Source: Nemopilema nomurai (Eukaryota > Cnidaria > Scyphozoa > Rhizostomeae > Rhizostomatidae). Taken from it: 64,000 nt of DNA. The DNA lies in assembly GCA_003864495.1 (NCBI GenBank), contig ML133454.1:214501-278500 (forward strand), given 5' to 3'. The position numbers and the translations under genes were made by a program. Position 1 is the first letter of the stretch. The number at the start of each line of letters is the position of its first letter. The notes beneath the pieces are model-generated. The model searched no databases. It worked only from the letters and a program-made list of their open reading frames with translations, and was not told the DNA's origin. Below are positions 37,179-50,800 of the stretch, piece by piece.

Positions 37179-38513
37179 ATGGTGAGGTGCTATCTTATAG
37201 TTAAGTCTTTCGCATACAAAAGGCGGAGCTGTTTAGAGTCTATACCGACGAGCAGAGAAGGGTACATGCGCTTAGAAATGCCTCAGCATCTCCGAAACGT
37301 GCTGCTTACGGCTGTTTGGTTGTGTTTCGGTCTTGGCCTGGTCACGTTTACGACGAAATCGAGCTTTCGGCAGACAATGCGTTGCTTTAACAGCCTCTGC
37401 GCACTAGCAAAGACACTTTCAAGGCATGGAAATATCAATGGAAAGCCTGGAGTCGGGAACGATGCTCTAAGGCAAGAAACTGACGAAGCAAGAGTCAGTA
37501 ATAATGGGAAGCAGAAACACAAACTTGTTTTTATTCTTGCACAAGGAAGATCTGGAAGCAGTCTTTTCGCAGAGTTGTTTAATCGCGATAAAAATGCTTT
37601 CTACCTTTTCGAACCGTTGCTGGCTATAGAAAGATTCAATAAAGTTATTCATTTCGAAATAAAAAATCAAAGTATGCTTGAAAATTTTAAGCGCGAGTCG
37701 AGAGAATTATTGAAAAGCTTGATATCTTGCCAAGACAGCCATCACCTCAAGAGATACATGGATGTCTATGATGAACACGGGTCGCGCTCCCGCACTGCCG
37801 CATTCGAGAGACCGCCTTTTACTGATGGAAAGCGAGCGTACCGAATCGACCACCAGAAGGTGTTGACGCTCTGCAGTAACTTAACAACGTACACGGTGTT
37901 TAAAGAGTTAGAATTCAGGCTGCCAGAGATGACACTTGACATGCTAGTGGAACTGTCCAGTCAACTGAATGTCGACCTACGACTGCTGCATTTGGTGCGG
38001 GATCCGAGAGCTTACCTTCACTCGCAGTTCAAACTTGGCTGGTTCTTCAAGAACACTACCATAAAAACGCGACGTGCAGACGTGTATCCTAAGCTTCGAT
38101 GCCGCGAGACTTTGAGGTATGTGCATGAAATAGAGAAGAACAAGGGGGCGTACAAGAAGAAGATGCGATACTCCCTTCTCCGCTACGAGGATTTGGTGAG
38201 TCGACCTGGTTTGGTGCTTCAAAGCGTGTCTAGACTGACAGGTGTCAACGTGTACAATGATTCGGCTGTCTGGCTTAGGCGAATTTTACGTGGAAGTGGC
38301 AAAGGAGACAGCAATCGATACCAGAATGGCCCAAGAAACGCCGCTTTGATTAAAGACTCCTGGAGAAAGAGTATAGACATTGATTTGCTCGAAACAATCC
38401 AGAAAGACTGCAGTGAGACTATGGAGAGACTCGGGTATGTTGAATTGGACAAAAATCGTCTTCGAGATAGCAAAATTTCCAGCACAAGCGAATTGGTACC
38501 TTTGGAGCTTTGA
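37179..38513 (+). CDS. Golgi carbohydrate 6-O-sulfotransferase (CHST1/CHST3-like), 444 aa, single exon
   Basis: Transfers sulfate from PAPS to sugar residues of glycosaminoglycans or glycoproteins in the Golgi lumen. Numbered from ATG 37179: a cytosolic tail, a single signal anchor (about 40-58, LLTAVWLCFGLGLVTF) giving type II topology, a stem, then the catalytic domain with the 5'-phosphosulfate loop AQGRSGSS (about 121-128) and the 3'-phosphate motif LVRDPRAYLHSQ (272-283). The motif after it, YPKLRC, and the C-terminal RYEDL and SWR segments match the Gal/GlcNAc/GalNAc 6-O group. A second ATG at 37266 would give a shorter, more typical cytosolic tail and may be the real start. The coding region is intronless, as is common in this family. 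CHST1, CHST3 and related members cannot be told apart here. A poly(A) signal lies at 38734. Confidence 0.88.
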   Translation: MVRCYLIVKSFAYKRRSCLESIPTSREGYMRLEMPQHLRNVLLTAVWLCFGLGLVTFTTKSSFRQTMRCFNSLCALAKTLSRHGNINGKPGVGNDALRQETDEARVSNNGKQKHKLVFILAQGRSGSSLFAELFNRDKNAFYLFEPLLAIERFNKVIHFEIKNQSMLENFKRESRELLKSLISCQDSHHLKRYMDVYDEHGSRSRTAAFERPPFTDGKRAYRIDHQKVLTLCSNLTTYTVFKELEFRLPEMTLDMLVELSSQLNVDLRLLHLVRDPRAYLHSQFKLGWFFKNTTIKTRRADVYPKLRCRETLRYVHEIEKNKGAYKKKMRYSLLRYEDLVSRPGLVLQSVSRLTGVNVYNDSAVWLRRILRGSGKGDSNRYQNGPRNAALIKDSWRKSIDIDLLETIQKDCSETMERLGYVELDKNRLRDSKISSTSELVPLEL

Positions 38514-38733
38514 GCATTTACTGCGAGAACAGCATTGGCAAGAACGATTCTTGGTATGTAGACCAAGGTTGGGACAGGCATCCAATCGTGGAAATCTCGA
38601 TCAAACCAGAGCTGACATTTTTCTTCAGGGCTTTGGCCATAGTTGGCTTTCGATACGATACTGGACAGTTTACTTCACTGCTAACGTTAATCAAAGACTC
38701 TTCTTCTTTCTATTGAAAATGTAACAAACTCAA

Positions 38734-38739
38734 AATAAA
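38734..38739 (+). terminator. Poly(A) signal, sulfotransferase gene
   Basis: AATAAA, 221 bp after the sulfotransferase stop and 135 bp before the stop codon of the convergent CCDC87 gene. Confidence 0.6.
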
Positions 38740-38873
38740 GTGCCTACATTTTGTAACATTAGCTGAAATAAATATTCACAAATTCTTGATATTCTTAGAC
38801 GCAACGTAAGCTGTCGTTGCTGTTAGAAGTCAATGGATTAGCCTCCAGCTGATCACATGTCCAACGTGCAGCC

Positions 38874-41800
38874 TTACAGCAAAGTCAGAGTTGCGATTGG
38901 AGGCAGCTCGGACGTCTTATCTCTACGCTCATTGCTCGTTTGTTCTAATGCAGCGGCCCTTCTCTCTTCCTGCAGCCAGTAAAGCATTTCAGTCTTGTCA
39001 GAGCCCATCTTCTCCACGTATGGCCTTCCCTGCAATTACATTGATGTTTGTACTTGCAAACGCTTGTTGCACGTGTGCTAGTGCTTCGGGTTTAGTTTAC
39101 CGTTAATGATAATACAGTCAACCTCATGGGACTAAGGATTAGATCAAACGTCGAGCCTTCAGTGAGACAAACCTAACAATTAATCAATTGGTTAAGTAGT
39201 TAATAAGTTAGTTAGTTAGTTATTTTGTTCCTTAGCTAGTTAGTTAATCAACTTATTAGTAATTAACTATTGATTTATTAATTGCATAAAACCTCAGTTA
39301 GTTGGCTTGCTTTTGCTAAATTTGTCGACTTGCTTATGTAGATAATCTGTTTTGGCTAGGTTTAAAGTAGAAATCAATCGTGTTCTGCTGTTGTTAACGA
39401 TGCAGATGAGAACCCCCGTCTTCGTAAACGTTAGACGTAGACCAAAAACCAAAAACTGGTAAATTTATTTATCGAAATCTGTAGGAGTTTCAACTTGTAG
39501 AGTCTCTAGACGGAGGGAAAACAAACTAACAGCGACTCACCTGAAACGTGACGACATCTTTGAAGGACTTTCTTACTTTTAGAATGGCTTCTTTGGTGGT
39601 CTGATCAAGACATTGCAGCTCCTGGAATATATTAAAATCAAGATTTGTTAACAACTCTCTTCTAAAAGACTTTATATAATACTTATTTTAAAAATATGTA
39701 TACGAAGCTGTTCCAACTCAAGCTTTCAACCGCCTCTTCCATTTCAAATCGAGCAGCAGTGTGTCTTTTTGAGGTTTGATTCTGCCCAGTCTATTGCAAT
39801 GAGCCATGGTTTTATCAAAAACGGTTCATTTCTATAGAACGAAATTAGCTGAAAGATACAGCGAAGTCATTTTGTAGGGGATTCAAACCATAAGACCTTC
39901 TTTATAGCAAGCAATGACACATTTAAGCATTTCACAGAACCCTCAACAAAGAAAATAAAGAAAGGCTCTGTACATGTGATAATATACGACTTAGCCCGTA
40001 CACGAGGAAGTTGCTTTAAATCAAAACGTATTACCTTATGTAACGCAGTCCTTGTTCTTGATTCTTCCAATCGAGAAAGAGATGAACATTTTGATCCTAA
40101 AAGAGATTAATGTCGGTACATCGTATCATGCTTTACCATTTTCATATTTAGCCAACTGTCTGTTGATGTCAATACACAACCAGCGGCCTTACAGTTTCCG
40201 ACCTAATTTCCGACCAATTTTCTAATGATCTTTTATTGAGATTGGTGAGAAGACATTTATGAGACCTCCCAGTTAGGGTCGAAGTTGAGCACCTGACAGT
40301 CCAGATGTTTAGTAGGTCATTAACTCAAAAGATGAATGAAACATAATTTTCCAAGGCATATCGAAGTGATCAAAGCAAAACACGTCTCTACTAGGTGAGC
40401 ACATGCTAATAGGCGGACCCAAAATTCGCCGCGTGCGTCAAAGCGATCAGAATGTGCAACTCTCAATGAATGTTTCTTCGGGAAAATTTGCCGTTTTGGA
40501 TATCGTAACGAACGGTTCTGTATCCCCTAAAATTCAGTACTGATATCTGCCGCCTTCTTCGTTGGATATTCACTCCCAATTACCAGTGCGAATGTTAATG
40601 TGACTTGTGTTTTCTTGGTAAATGTAGAGTCGATTGATCTAAGACTGAGACACTAAATGAGAAGACACAAGACACAGTATGGGCGAATGTAGAGGTGAGG
40701 GATGATTTTCAGGGATGATCACATCATGCAGCTCGAGGGGAGGTGAATGTGTTGTTGTTGTGCTCGATGCACTGCGTTAATCGTTTCGAGCTTCTTTTTT
40801 AAGAGTTTAAACGCATTGCAGCAGTGGGTGAAATAATCTTATGAAAATGCTGGAGAAGCTGAAAAAATTGATTAAGGCGGCGGCAGAACCCACAGGCCCT
40901 ACAGATAGAAACAAGGGAAAAACTTTTAAAGTAGGCCAATATTCATGGGGTAGATAGCACTGCAAAACATATTATACCGCTGGTTAGGTTTTAGTCTAGA
41001 ACTCAGAAAGACCAGTGAGAATTGTAGATGCGCGAATTGTGCTATACTTCACTTACAATGAATTTGCTAGACTTCGATGCTGATGTTACAGAATTAACGC
41101 TGTGGCAATCGGCTCAAATGTGATTTTATACACTGCATTTAAATTTGGTAAAGAAAAACTCGGGGCCAAAACTGCAACCTCTCTTTATTTTTTATTTTTT
41201 ATCAGAACAATATGGATCTGTAAACAAGAATTGCTTTTACCATCAGTACTATACATGAACCATATTAAACATTTCTTTCTTCTGACATGTGACATACAGT
41301 TTGAGTACGGAACAGAACTATATTTCACGAAATCCATATCAAAAACCAGAATCTCAACTTTATAGCCAATCTCTTGACCGTACACGTGACTAAAAATTTA
41401 TTGGTCGAAAAGCGTTGTAATTGGTCCATTCCATAGATATGGTAAGTAATTAGTGTGATAAATATTTACTAGAGAGATAGCGCACGTACGCCCTGAGAAG
41501 GAAAGCTTCATGTTTTCCTTTGTGTTTCGATTTGGAGATCTTTGTTTTGGTTTGGTTCCCTTTATTTGCAATTGAGTTTAATTTTAAATAAGGTAGCACC
41601 TGGTGGTAATTGCCTGCATAATGCTTATTCTCTGTTGGTGACAAAAAAAGAGAAGACACTAATAGCTTTTTTGATATCTTTTCTATAGACACCCGTAGCT
41701 CTCTTCATTCTAATATTCGCCTCTCATCCACGCTTCTATATTCTTCACAGAACTATATGTCTCGAGGACTTTCAAGACCGCAAGCCAAATTTGAAATTTA

Positions 41801-44800
41801 GAAAACTCAAACGTTAATACAGGACCACAATTAAAAAAACCAGTAGAATTCTTTCTTAATCAAATTTTCGATACAACAGTGTTAGCAGATAAGATAAAAC
41901 CACACTTGTACCTGATATTAAGAATATTACTTTACGCAACCATAGAGTTGATTGAAATCACTATCACTCTAATAATTGTGGTCATTTCTAAGTACATTTT
42001 TATTTCTGTGTGGAAAGAATTGACAACGCCCTATCAGAAAATTTCAAAACAATTACAGACAGTGTCATTTGCAATCTAAGAATACAATCTAAGAAATTAA
42101 AATTTTGCCCCTGCTTTGCTAAAGTTTTTAATTTTCAAATCAATCAAAAGATTAAGCGAAGTAAACTCTCTTCCACCATAGAAGATGTAACTTTCTATTG
42201 TTATTCAAAGAAAGAGATTCAGACACGAAGCTCACGGACAGCATAATATAAAGGGGCCGGCATCAGATTAATGCATACATTTTACTTATCATAGGCTTGT
42301 GTTTCGCTAGCTCGTGGTCGTAAGCTCTGTAATCTTTTGGTGCTAGACTGAAGGATACTTTTTAAGCAAAAATTGTCTTCTCAAGTCTCATTGCAGCCAT
42401 TCCCTAACTTCGCTCTAATGTTCATTGATGAGGTGTGAAATCTTTATCTTCTTAAAATTTATAGGCTCGTTTCCATTGGCTCTCTGAAAGCTTTTGATGT
42501 TATCATCAAAAAACTTGTCACTGCAATCATTTCAGAACTGAATGAATTCATCTTTACGTGCTAGAAGCCCAAATAGTTTTCACGTAAGTTTTGTTCTTAA
42601 ACAGCTAACTTTGACAAGTGTGGACGGCAGAAATGAAACGATAGCTTATACAGTTGCACTTTCAACAGAACATAACTGAACTTAGCCGTTAATTTTGCTA
42701 AAAAAGATTTCCCGTGGCAACATGACGTGGCTCAAACAAAATTCTTGAGATTTTCTGAATGTCTGATTCTTTCTGGATTCACCCTTGGTAAAACCTGGTT
42801 CCGGACTATGAAAAATTGCTTTCACCTTCAAGAACGTTTTAAAACGTTTGAAGAGTTGGGGCAAAATACAGAAAAAAAATTTGAAAGCTGGCTCCCTATT
42901 TTGCATTCCAAAACTTCAACCTAGTTCACAACCAAACACAAATAAATAATTCATTAGCAGTTTAGATGGATTTATTGGATGCTTTTCCAATGGCACATTC
43001 AGTTACAGAAAGAAGCGTGGTGCAAAGATTTCGGTGTCTCCTTATTAAACAAAACTTGCTGATCATTCGGCTGTTTACCAGGCAATATTGAGATTACGGC
43101 ACGACGCCGAGTTAAGGGTAGTGGTCTTTGAAAACGTAAGGTTGCTGGAGCTGTTTTATAAGCCTTCTTTAGCCATCTGGCAATCCAGCTTCGTTTCTAC
43201 AAGAAGCCCTATCGCATATGAACGATAACCTACCTGGAAGAGAGCAGAGAGAAGAAGTAGACATGCCACAGGGACCCGTATTGGGGCCTCTGCTATTTAT
43301 CCGTAATGGTATAGAATTGACATGATTTATAAGCTTGTGAATACCTCCGTTTCATGTAGCTTACTCTAGTATATTGAGGACAGTTGGGACTCTTAATTGA
43401 TGGAAAATCTAAGAGCCGGTTATCAGACTCACTAGATATGAAATACACTAGACATTATATGTTATCTTATATGGAGATCTCTATATATAGATAGATTATC
43501 TTATATTATTTGACATGTAGTGAATCTGGTGCCTAGAGTAGCAGGCCGTAGAGTCATCAGTCTACTATATTCGAATATGAATTTGTCATGGCCATTGTTG
43601 CAATTGAAGCCGCCATTACCATAATGGCACCCATAAGGCATTACAGAATATTGACAAACTATACATAACGCAATTGACAAACTATTAGCAGGGCTGGTCG
43701 ATAACCCACAACAGCTTCCAGCTATCCTGCAAGCTCTAATCAATTATAGTAGCATTTGGTCTTCTTCTGTCATTCAGTTGCTGCTTCAAAGTGTGGTCGT
43801 TCAACGTTCGGGACCTTTATGAAGTTTTCGCGACACACACGTGGAAATTCGTGGTTACTTGTAAAGAGGAACTCTTCGAGCAGACCCCACAGAACTGTTG
43901 GCGAAGTCTGAGCCCAATTTATACATAACAGAATCTACGGCGCAAACCTAGAGCAGAAATACTTAAAACCAAACGTAGTTTTAGCTCATTCGCAAGTCAG
44001 GTATACATTTGAAGAAAGGACAGCCTTTTCTTCTAGCTTTCAAAGAAAGGAAGAAAGGACAGCCTTCAAGTTAAGAAAGAGCGAATCATACACTATTGTT
44101 AGCGTTTTTGGAGGCAATCTGTGGATACTTCTTAGAAGCACAACAACTTTCACACTTTTTGTGAGTTTCTGACTTTTCGGCCGCATGCCTTAATAGATGG
44201 TCTTTCATACAACCCTTGGGTGTCTGGGGTTGCCCAGGAGCATTCACGCTTCACGTTACATCCTGATTCACTTCGTGTAACCCGATCCAACAGGCGAAAA
44301 CCCCTAATATTTTCCTTCCTCTGTTGTTTGCACTAGCTGAAGGGCCGCTTTTTGAAGACTTCAGTTCTTGGTTAAACTGTAATAGATAGCCAATTCAATG
44401 CGCGTCCAGAAATAACTAGCTGGAATTTAAATCCTGATGTAAAGCCAACGAAAAGAAGATGGTACATCGCGTGGGTGTTAAGCCCTTTGACAGACAGACT
44501 TAACCGATCCATCTTAAATACAACTTAATGCTGAGGCCCTAGGAAACAAATCTGCGAATTAGGAAAGGAAAGACGAACAAACACACAAGGTTCCACCTCC
44601 AATGCTATTATATTTTAAAGATCAAGGAGAAGAAAAGATGAAAGGATAGCGACTTATTTGCAACAGCTTTGGCACAGAATTTCTTTGGCCAGTTATGAGG
44701 CCTGGTGAAACAGTTTGGATTTAGGGTAATCTAACTCAGCAATGGAAGAAGGCCTTGGCGATTTGGTTGTGATAATAATGGCTCAATAGATTATCCCGTG

Positions 44801-47800
44801 GCAAGAATCGAGGAAAGATTTTATTTGCAACAGAATATGGCTGTATTTTGAGCAGGGATTATCACAAGTTCTCGCTAGCATACGTTCGTTACAGTAAATC
44901 AAGGTTAGCCAGTCTCTTCTCTAATTCAAAAGCCCTTTGATTCACGGGACTGCACATTACCGGCAAAAGAGGTTGCGGAGGAGATGGTGCAGTTAGTGTG
45001 ACACGCGGTTGAAGTCCGTGGACAGCGGCTTTAAAAGAACATTCCAGGGTACCCTGGCTCTCGACAATCGTTTGAAAGTCCAACAGTCAGGGTAAAGACA
45101 GTACAAAGTGGCAAGATTCAGTTAAAGGAATTGATCTTCAGAAAAGTTCAATTACTTTTCTTTCATGGTCCTTGCTGTCAGGACATTGTACTATCGAAGT
45201 TCCACGTGCAGGAACTAGACGTCAAAGAAATTCCAACAAGAGGCTCCTCTGAAATGGGGCTGGGTGGTGCTATACATGTTTTTGGTGCAGCGTCATCCAG
45301 TCTTTAAATTTCTAGAAAGGGCTTTCGCAGACATCGTATTTATTGTATTATGCGAACTTGCAAATAACAATTGGAGTGGCCAACTCATTTAAAGTGCTGA
45401 AAAATAAAAGACGGTTGCACCCCTGCGCCCATGCTTTGTATGACGCCGGCCTTTTATATCTCCCGTGAGAGAATGGCCAAATCCCTTTTGCTAACATAAG
45501 CCAAAGGCCTATTTATAGCAGGGCTTTCTAGCATCGAACTGAGACGACAGGTCTCTCAAAACTGGATAAAGGCACGCACAATGCGAAGATCAGTACACGT
45601 GGATAATATAACAAACAGGGTATGCAAATATTGATATTTGCACTCGAACAGTTACTGTCATTTCAAGGACGTCAAAAGAGAAATGCAAAGCTAATTTTGT
45701 TCTATCTTATGGAAATTATGGTGTACATTCATCGCCTAATTTGAAGGCTGCAGAGCTTTTCATCTGCTCACTGTTGAACTAAAGCTTGTCAAACTTGCAA
45801 CTAAAACCAATATTTCACTTAGAAATTCCACTGGATGTTTTTGCACAATCATCCATTCTTTGTAATCTTTCAACTTTAAATTAATAAATATATATAAAGA
45901 AGCAAGACTTCGGATTCCCATTGATAACCTCGAGTGGAACTGCCTAGTTACTGACATATGTTTGTCCCTGCCTATTACAAAGCAAATCTCAGCTCTAAGT
46001 TGCAGCCCAATGTAACTATGCACAAACTGAAAATGAATCGAGGTACAAAGTATGAAGTCACTCATAGTTAAACATCATTGTCATGGGAAATGCAAGTGAT
46101 TCATAGGATGGACACGCATGCGTGGCTCGTCAAAGACAACAATCTCAAACACAGATCCCTTCGCAGCCCATCGTGCTTTTCGGTGTCCAGGCAAGATAAA
46201 GACTCAAAGAATGATCAATATTCTCGCGTTTTTTCAAAACGGATCCGTTGGGATGATGTAGTGTAGATAGATAGTGGTTCAGAGTTTTGCATAACTTGTG
46301 CTCTTCGTACAAAATTATGCGTTACTGATGAGGCATACAACACGCTGATGACGTCAGATGCCTCAAGGCGCAATATAGGAAGACACTACCGGAAGAAGTT
46401 CAGTTCGAGGCTGCAAAAGCCGATAAGAGAAGAGTGGCAGCTTGAAAATATTGAACATTGAACTTTCGATTGAAAAAAGCTTGGATAACTTGCCGATTTA
46501 TCATCGATGACCCTTGAACCAATTCTTTTGCACCAGCCTACATTGAAACTACATTCTCATTTCTTCCTTCTTTTCCTTATTAGGCCTACACAACGAAACA
46601 ACGATTTACGCTCTCATGTGCTCGCATGTAAGACCATTTGTTGGTAAAAGTTGCTTGATAAAGGCAGATTAAATGTCTGTGGAACAAAAGTTCTCCTGGG
46701 AGCACTTTAGCGCAAAATATCAGCAAAAATGCTAAGGTAGTTGAGAAATCACCCATGATGCAATACAAAGGGGCCTAGCTGAAGTTTATTGAAAGTATGG
46801 TACAGAAAGTAGACGGTACAGTATCAATAACAACAATGACAATAGCTTTCAATTGGCAAGAAAAGATCACCCCAAAGCATTTCATTAACCAGCGGTCTCT
46901 GGCAGTTTGGTGCTTAATCGTCAAGAAACATCAAATGCCAAACACATCTTGCCGCGATAGTTATGATGGCAATTACTCATCACCAGCCAAACAATTATTT
47001 GATGAAAAATTTAGTCAAAACCTTACCATACGCCTTGAAGCATCTTGCTAGCATACAATCAGATAACCATTTGGCAATTGGTACATCGAATAATGTAAAT
47101 ATTCACTCTAACGTCCCTGGTTCGACCTCAAGTGGAGTGGGTTGTTCGGAAGGACTGCCTTCCACACAGGAGCAAATGCCAATCACTTTGACTTAGAGCC
47201 TGTGCTAATCATTTTGCTGCTGCGTTTAACATGACGAGATTACAATATGGTCTGGAATAATGCAGGTTGGACTATAAGGCTAAGCAGTGTTCACGTCTCT
47301 TAACCAGCTCGCTGTTGAATCAAGTTTCAACGGTACATTCAGAAGGTACGTTTTCTATGGTACATCGAGTGTGCTTCGGAGTCGCATTACGTACACAAAG
47401 GCTATAAACAAAACTGAATAACAAGAAGGAAGTTGTAGCAGCCGATGATACATTATAGAAAGGTCTGTGTCATTTCAAATTTTACAGATGAACAAACTTG
47501 TCACTATTAATAGCTGCTAGATGACGATCGGGTCAGAAATTGGTCTCAAAGTACCAAGCGTTTTGCTCCAGGCTAACTCCTGTCTTATAAATCAACATTC
47601 AGTGTTCCCTTAAAATGTTTCTTCTAAACAATAGTGCAAAGTTTAAGGCCATGCAATTGAAGAATAACAAGAGACGTCCCTATTTGCCGTCGTGGATTCA
47701 AGATATTTAGAAACGACAGGCATATGACTGATACATCCTTCGCAACAGTGTACTCGAAAATCAGGATCTAAAATGTGATCAGAGACTAAAGTAGCTGAAA

Positions 47801-50800
47801 TTGAAATTTTAATGCTGATCATATTGTTGACAAAGTGGCTGTAGAAAATGGAAATGATTCACAACCGACTGGAAAGCTGTCTCATAAGCGATAACTAAAT
47901 GAATGATTTGTTCGATTTCAAGCCAATTTTCCAATAACAAGGTGGCAAAAAAACTTAGGAGCTTACAAAAGCCAAGGCTCCATACAAACGATAGTGTTAC
48001 CATTTTTTGGGAGTAACCATCAGTTTCTTTTGTTTTGGGGGTAAATCCTTTTCTAATTAAGTGTCGCTATCGTTTGATGCATGGTACAATGGAAGGCTGT
48101 CCAAAAAGAGAATTGATTGGAAGGAGAATGCTTTACTGGCCTCCCGTGCGATAACGTAGCCTAGCAACAGCAAGAAGCAGGTAAAGAAGAATTAATTTCT
48201 CCTAGACTGTCTTTAAGCCGCATAAGTACTTGCTGAATCCAAACAGGCACACTTTCAATGGTCGTGGTACGTCGAGCAAGTATAGGTGTCGATTTTGTTT
48301 GACAAATTACAAAATGTTCTCACAGCCCTTTCTACTGCAGCTTATCCCAGAGCTAATATATATGATGAAATAATTCAATCCTTTAAAAATATCGGATCCA
48401 GGGGTTTGCTTTTCTGCTTTTTGGAATTTAATAACACATTGGCTCGAATTTATAATCATATCATACAAAGCTCTTCTTTTGATCTCATTCATTATGGCTC
48501 ACAAGGATAGTGTTTCCCACGAATTTGAGAGCCTGGTTGCGTGTTGTATCCTCCATTCCTTTATTGCCAACCTCGAATAGCTGACAAACATGCAGTTTCA
48601 ATTCATTCATTTCCTATGGTCTATGGTCCTCAACACACCCACAATTGTATAACTTATGTAATTTGCAAATGAACAGACAATCAAATGCCTGTCTATAGGC
48701 TGCTGAACATTTATGGAAAGTTCAGCAACGCATAAAAATTAGCTACAAGTGAAATCTTTAGCCTTCTTGGCGCAAATAGCGAACAGACATCACTGATATT
48801 GCAAAGCCTGGCGTCTTCAGAGGCCCATATGCTGTATTAGGGTAAATATCCATTGAGCACTGGAGGCACCTTTTTGTTAAACAAACCCAGTAATATGCAG
48901 CAAAGAGAATCACACAGCTCTACAGGGTAACTAAGATGCCCAAAGGAAGGCTTTAAATGGTACACTGTTCTGCTTTGAATTGCACTGTGACCATATGAAT
49001 GTATTCCTCCACAAAACTGTGGATTTCTAGGCTCGTTTGTGCCTCTCACGATTTCGGCAAACAAGCAAAAGAGCATGTTGCCAGTCCAAAGGGCACGAGT
49101 GACGTAACAATTGTAACCACTGTTGTTCAAGAAAACATACCTTTGCGGAAGAAGCGATTTGGGTCGGAAGCATTTCGCTCAAATTTTTCCAATGCTGATA
49201 TAAGTTCTTCTCGCTTCACCACACACGATGCAGCTACTTCCCAACATTGCACCATCTAAGATAATGGACAAAACAGTGAAATGAAATGAGAAAAGGTTTG
49301 ACCATGAAACGCTTTTTAGACAGAGCATCCCTTACTGAAATCTAAAGTTAGATGCTACTACGACACATGTGTGTGCATGAACGAGCATTGCTCTAACTGT
49401 AATAAAAGTTAAAGCAATCATGCTAGAAGGTCATAGCTCCAAAATTCAAAGCCTTTCTGATTTCCAAACGAAGGCAAGCAACGAAACATGCTTTAAGTTC
49501 GTGTCCTGTTATATATAAAATCGCCGAATAAATTAAGCCATATATAATTAGCTTCACTTTCTGTACACTATTTTTTTATAATGGCAGATCCTTAATCTGT
49601 TTGTACGGTTCGCCTTGAGGAAGTCTCCTTTCTATAGCAACACGCTTCACTTTTTCATATAGTTTGCAATGCGTTACTATAGTGATTTTCTGTGTCTCAA
49701 AACCAAATACACTAAACATAATGCTTTTAAATAGACATCAAATCTACAAGTACTGCTTTTAAAGAAAATATTAAGAAACAATATTTACATACGCCTTATT
49801 TTCTTAATTTAACTATCCATTTGCTCACCATACGATTGACAAACAAAAATAGCAAATGACAGGCAAATCGCAAAAATAGCAAAAACAGCATAAGGCCGCT
49901 TGAAAAGCTAAAACAGAATTAGTAAAAATTGCCTGGTAGTTAGATTTCTAAAAATCCTATAGCAGCGTGGTTCACAAACTTTTGACACATCCAGTTTTTT
50001 ACTCTCTAACATATCGAAGGGCTATGTGTGGAATGATCCTTGTACTAAAGTAAGTGAAAATAGGAAAAGAGCACATTTATACTTAGCTGTTAAAATAAAA
50101 GGAACACAGAAGGCCCTATACATCAAAACATTGATGGGAGGAAATTATACGTTAATTGAAAGTATCAAAAACTGAGCCTCTAACTATGGTACAAATATTG
50201 TTTGACATTCGTTATTACAATATTGCTTGATATGCTCTCAGATTCAATTAAGTATGAAAATTAAGTTTCAACATTGCTTAATTTATCTGTCTGTCTAGGG
50301 CAGTATACATTCGTAAGCAGCGTGGGAGAAAACTGGGCTCTGTTACAAGCATCAATTGTGAAAATCGGTGATCAGCAAATCATTTAAATGCAGACAAACT
50401 GTTACATGAGCTACGCCTGAAACATGTACTTCAGATAACAAACAGAACCAAGAAAATGTTTGTCTGTGTAGCAAGCAAATTGCTGGAACTCCATTATGGT
50501 ATTTGTCGAAGCGAGATTTTTGACACACTGCCTTTGTTTGCAGAAACCTCATGGCTTTAACGAAGATTTACGATATGAAATTTCTAATCGTTGAGGCCAT
50601 GAGCAAATATCCAAAAAATTTTAATATGTGAATATGATGGCAACATTCAGGATATGATGTCGTGGGAAATATTCTTGTCTCGTGTGTTGACAACTGCTTA
50701 ACTTCATAACCGGTAAAATCCTTCTAGATTTCTGTTAACTACAACGAATCTTCGGATAAGCTACAAGATTTGGCAAGGAATTTCAGGCCAAAATGTAAAT

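Noticed and set aside
46797..47196. Nested + strand gene in the large CCDC87 intron
   Set aside because: The two overlapping frames have no motif, no signal and no splice-compatible ends.
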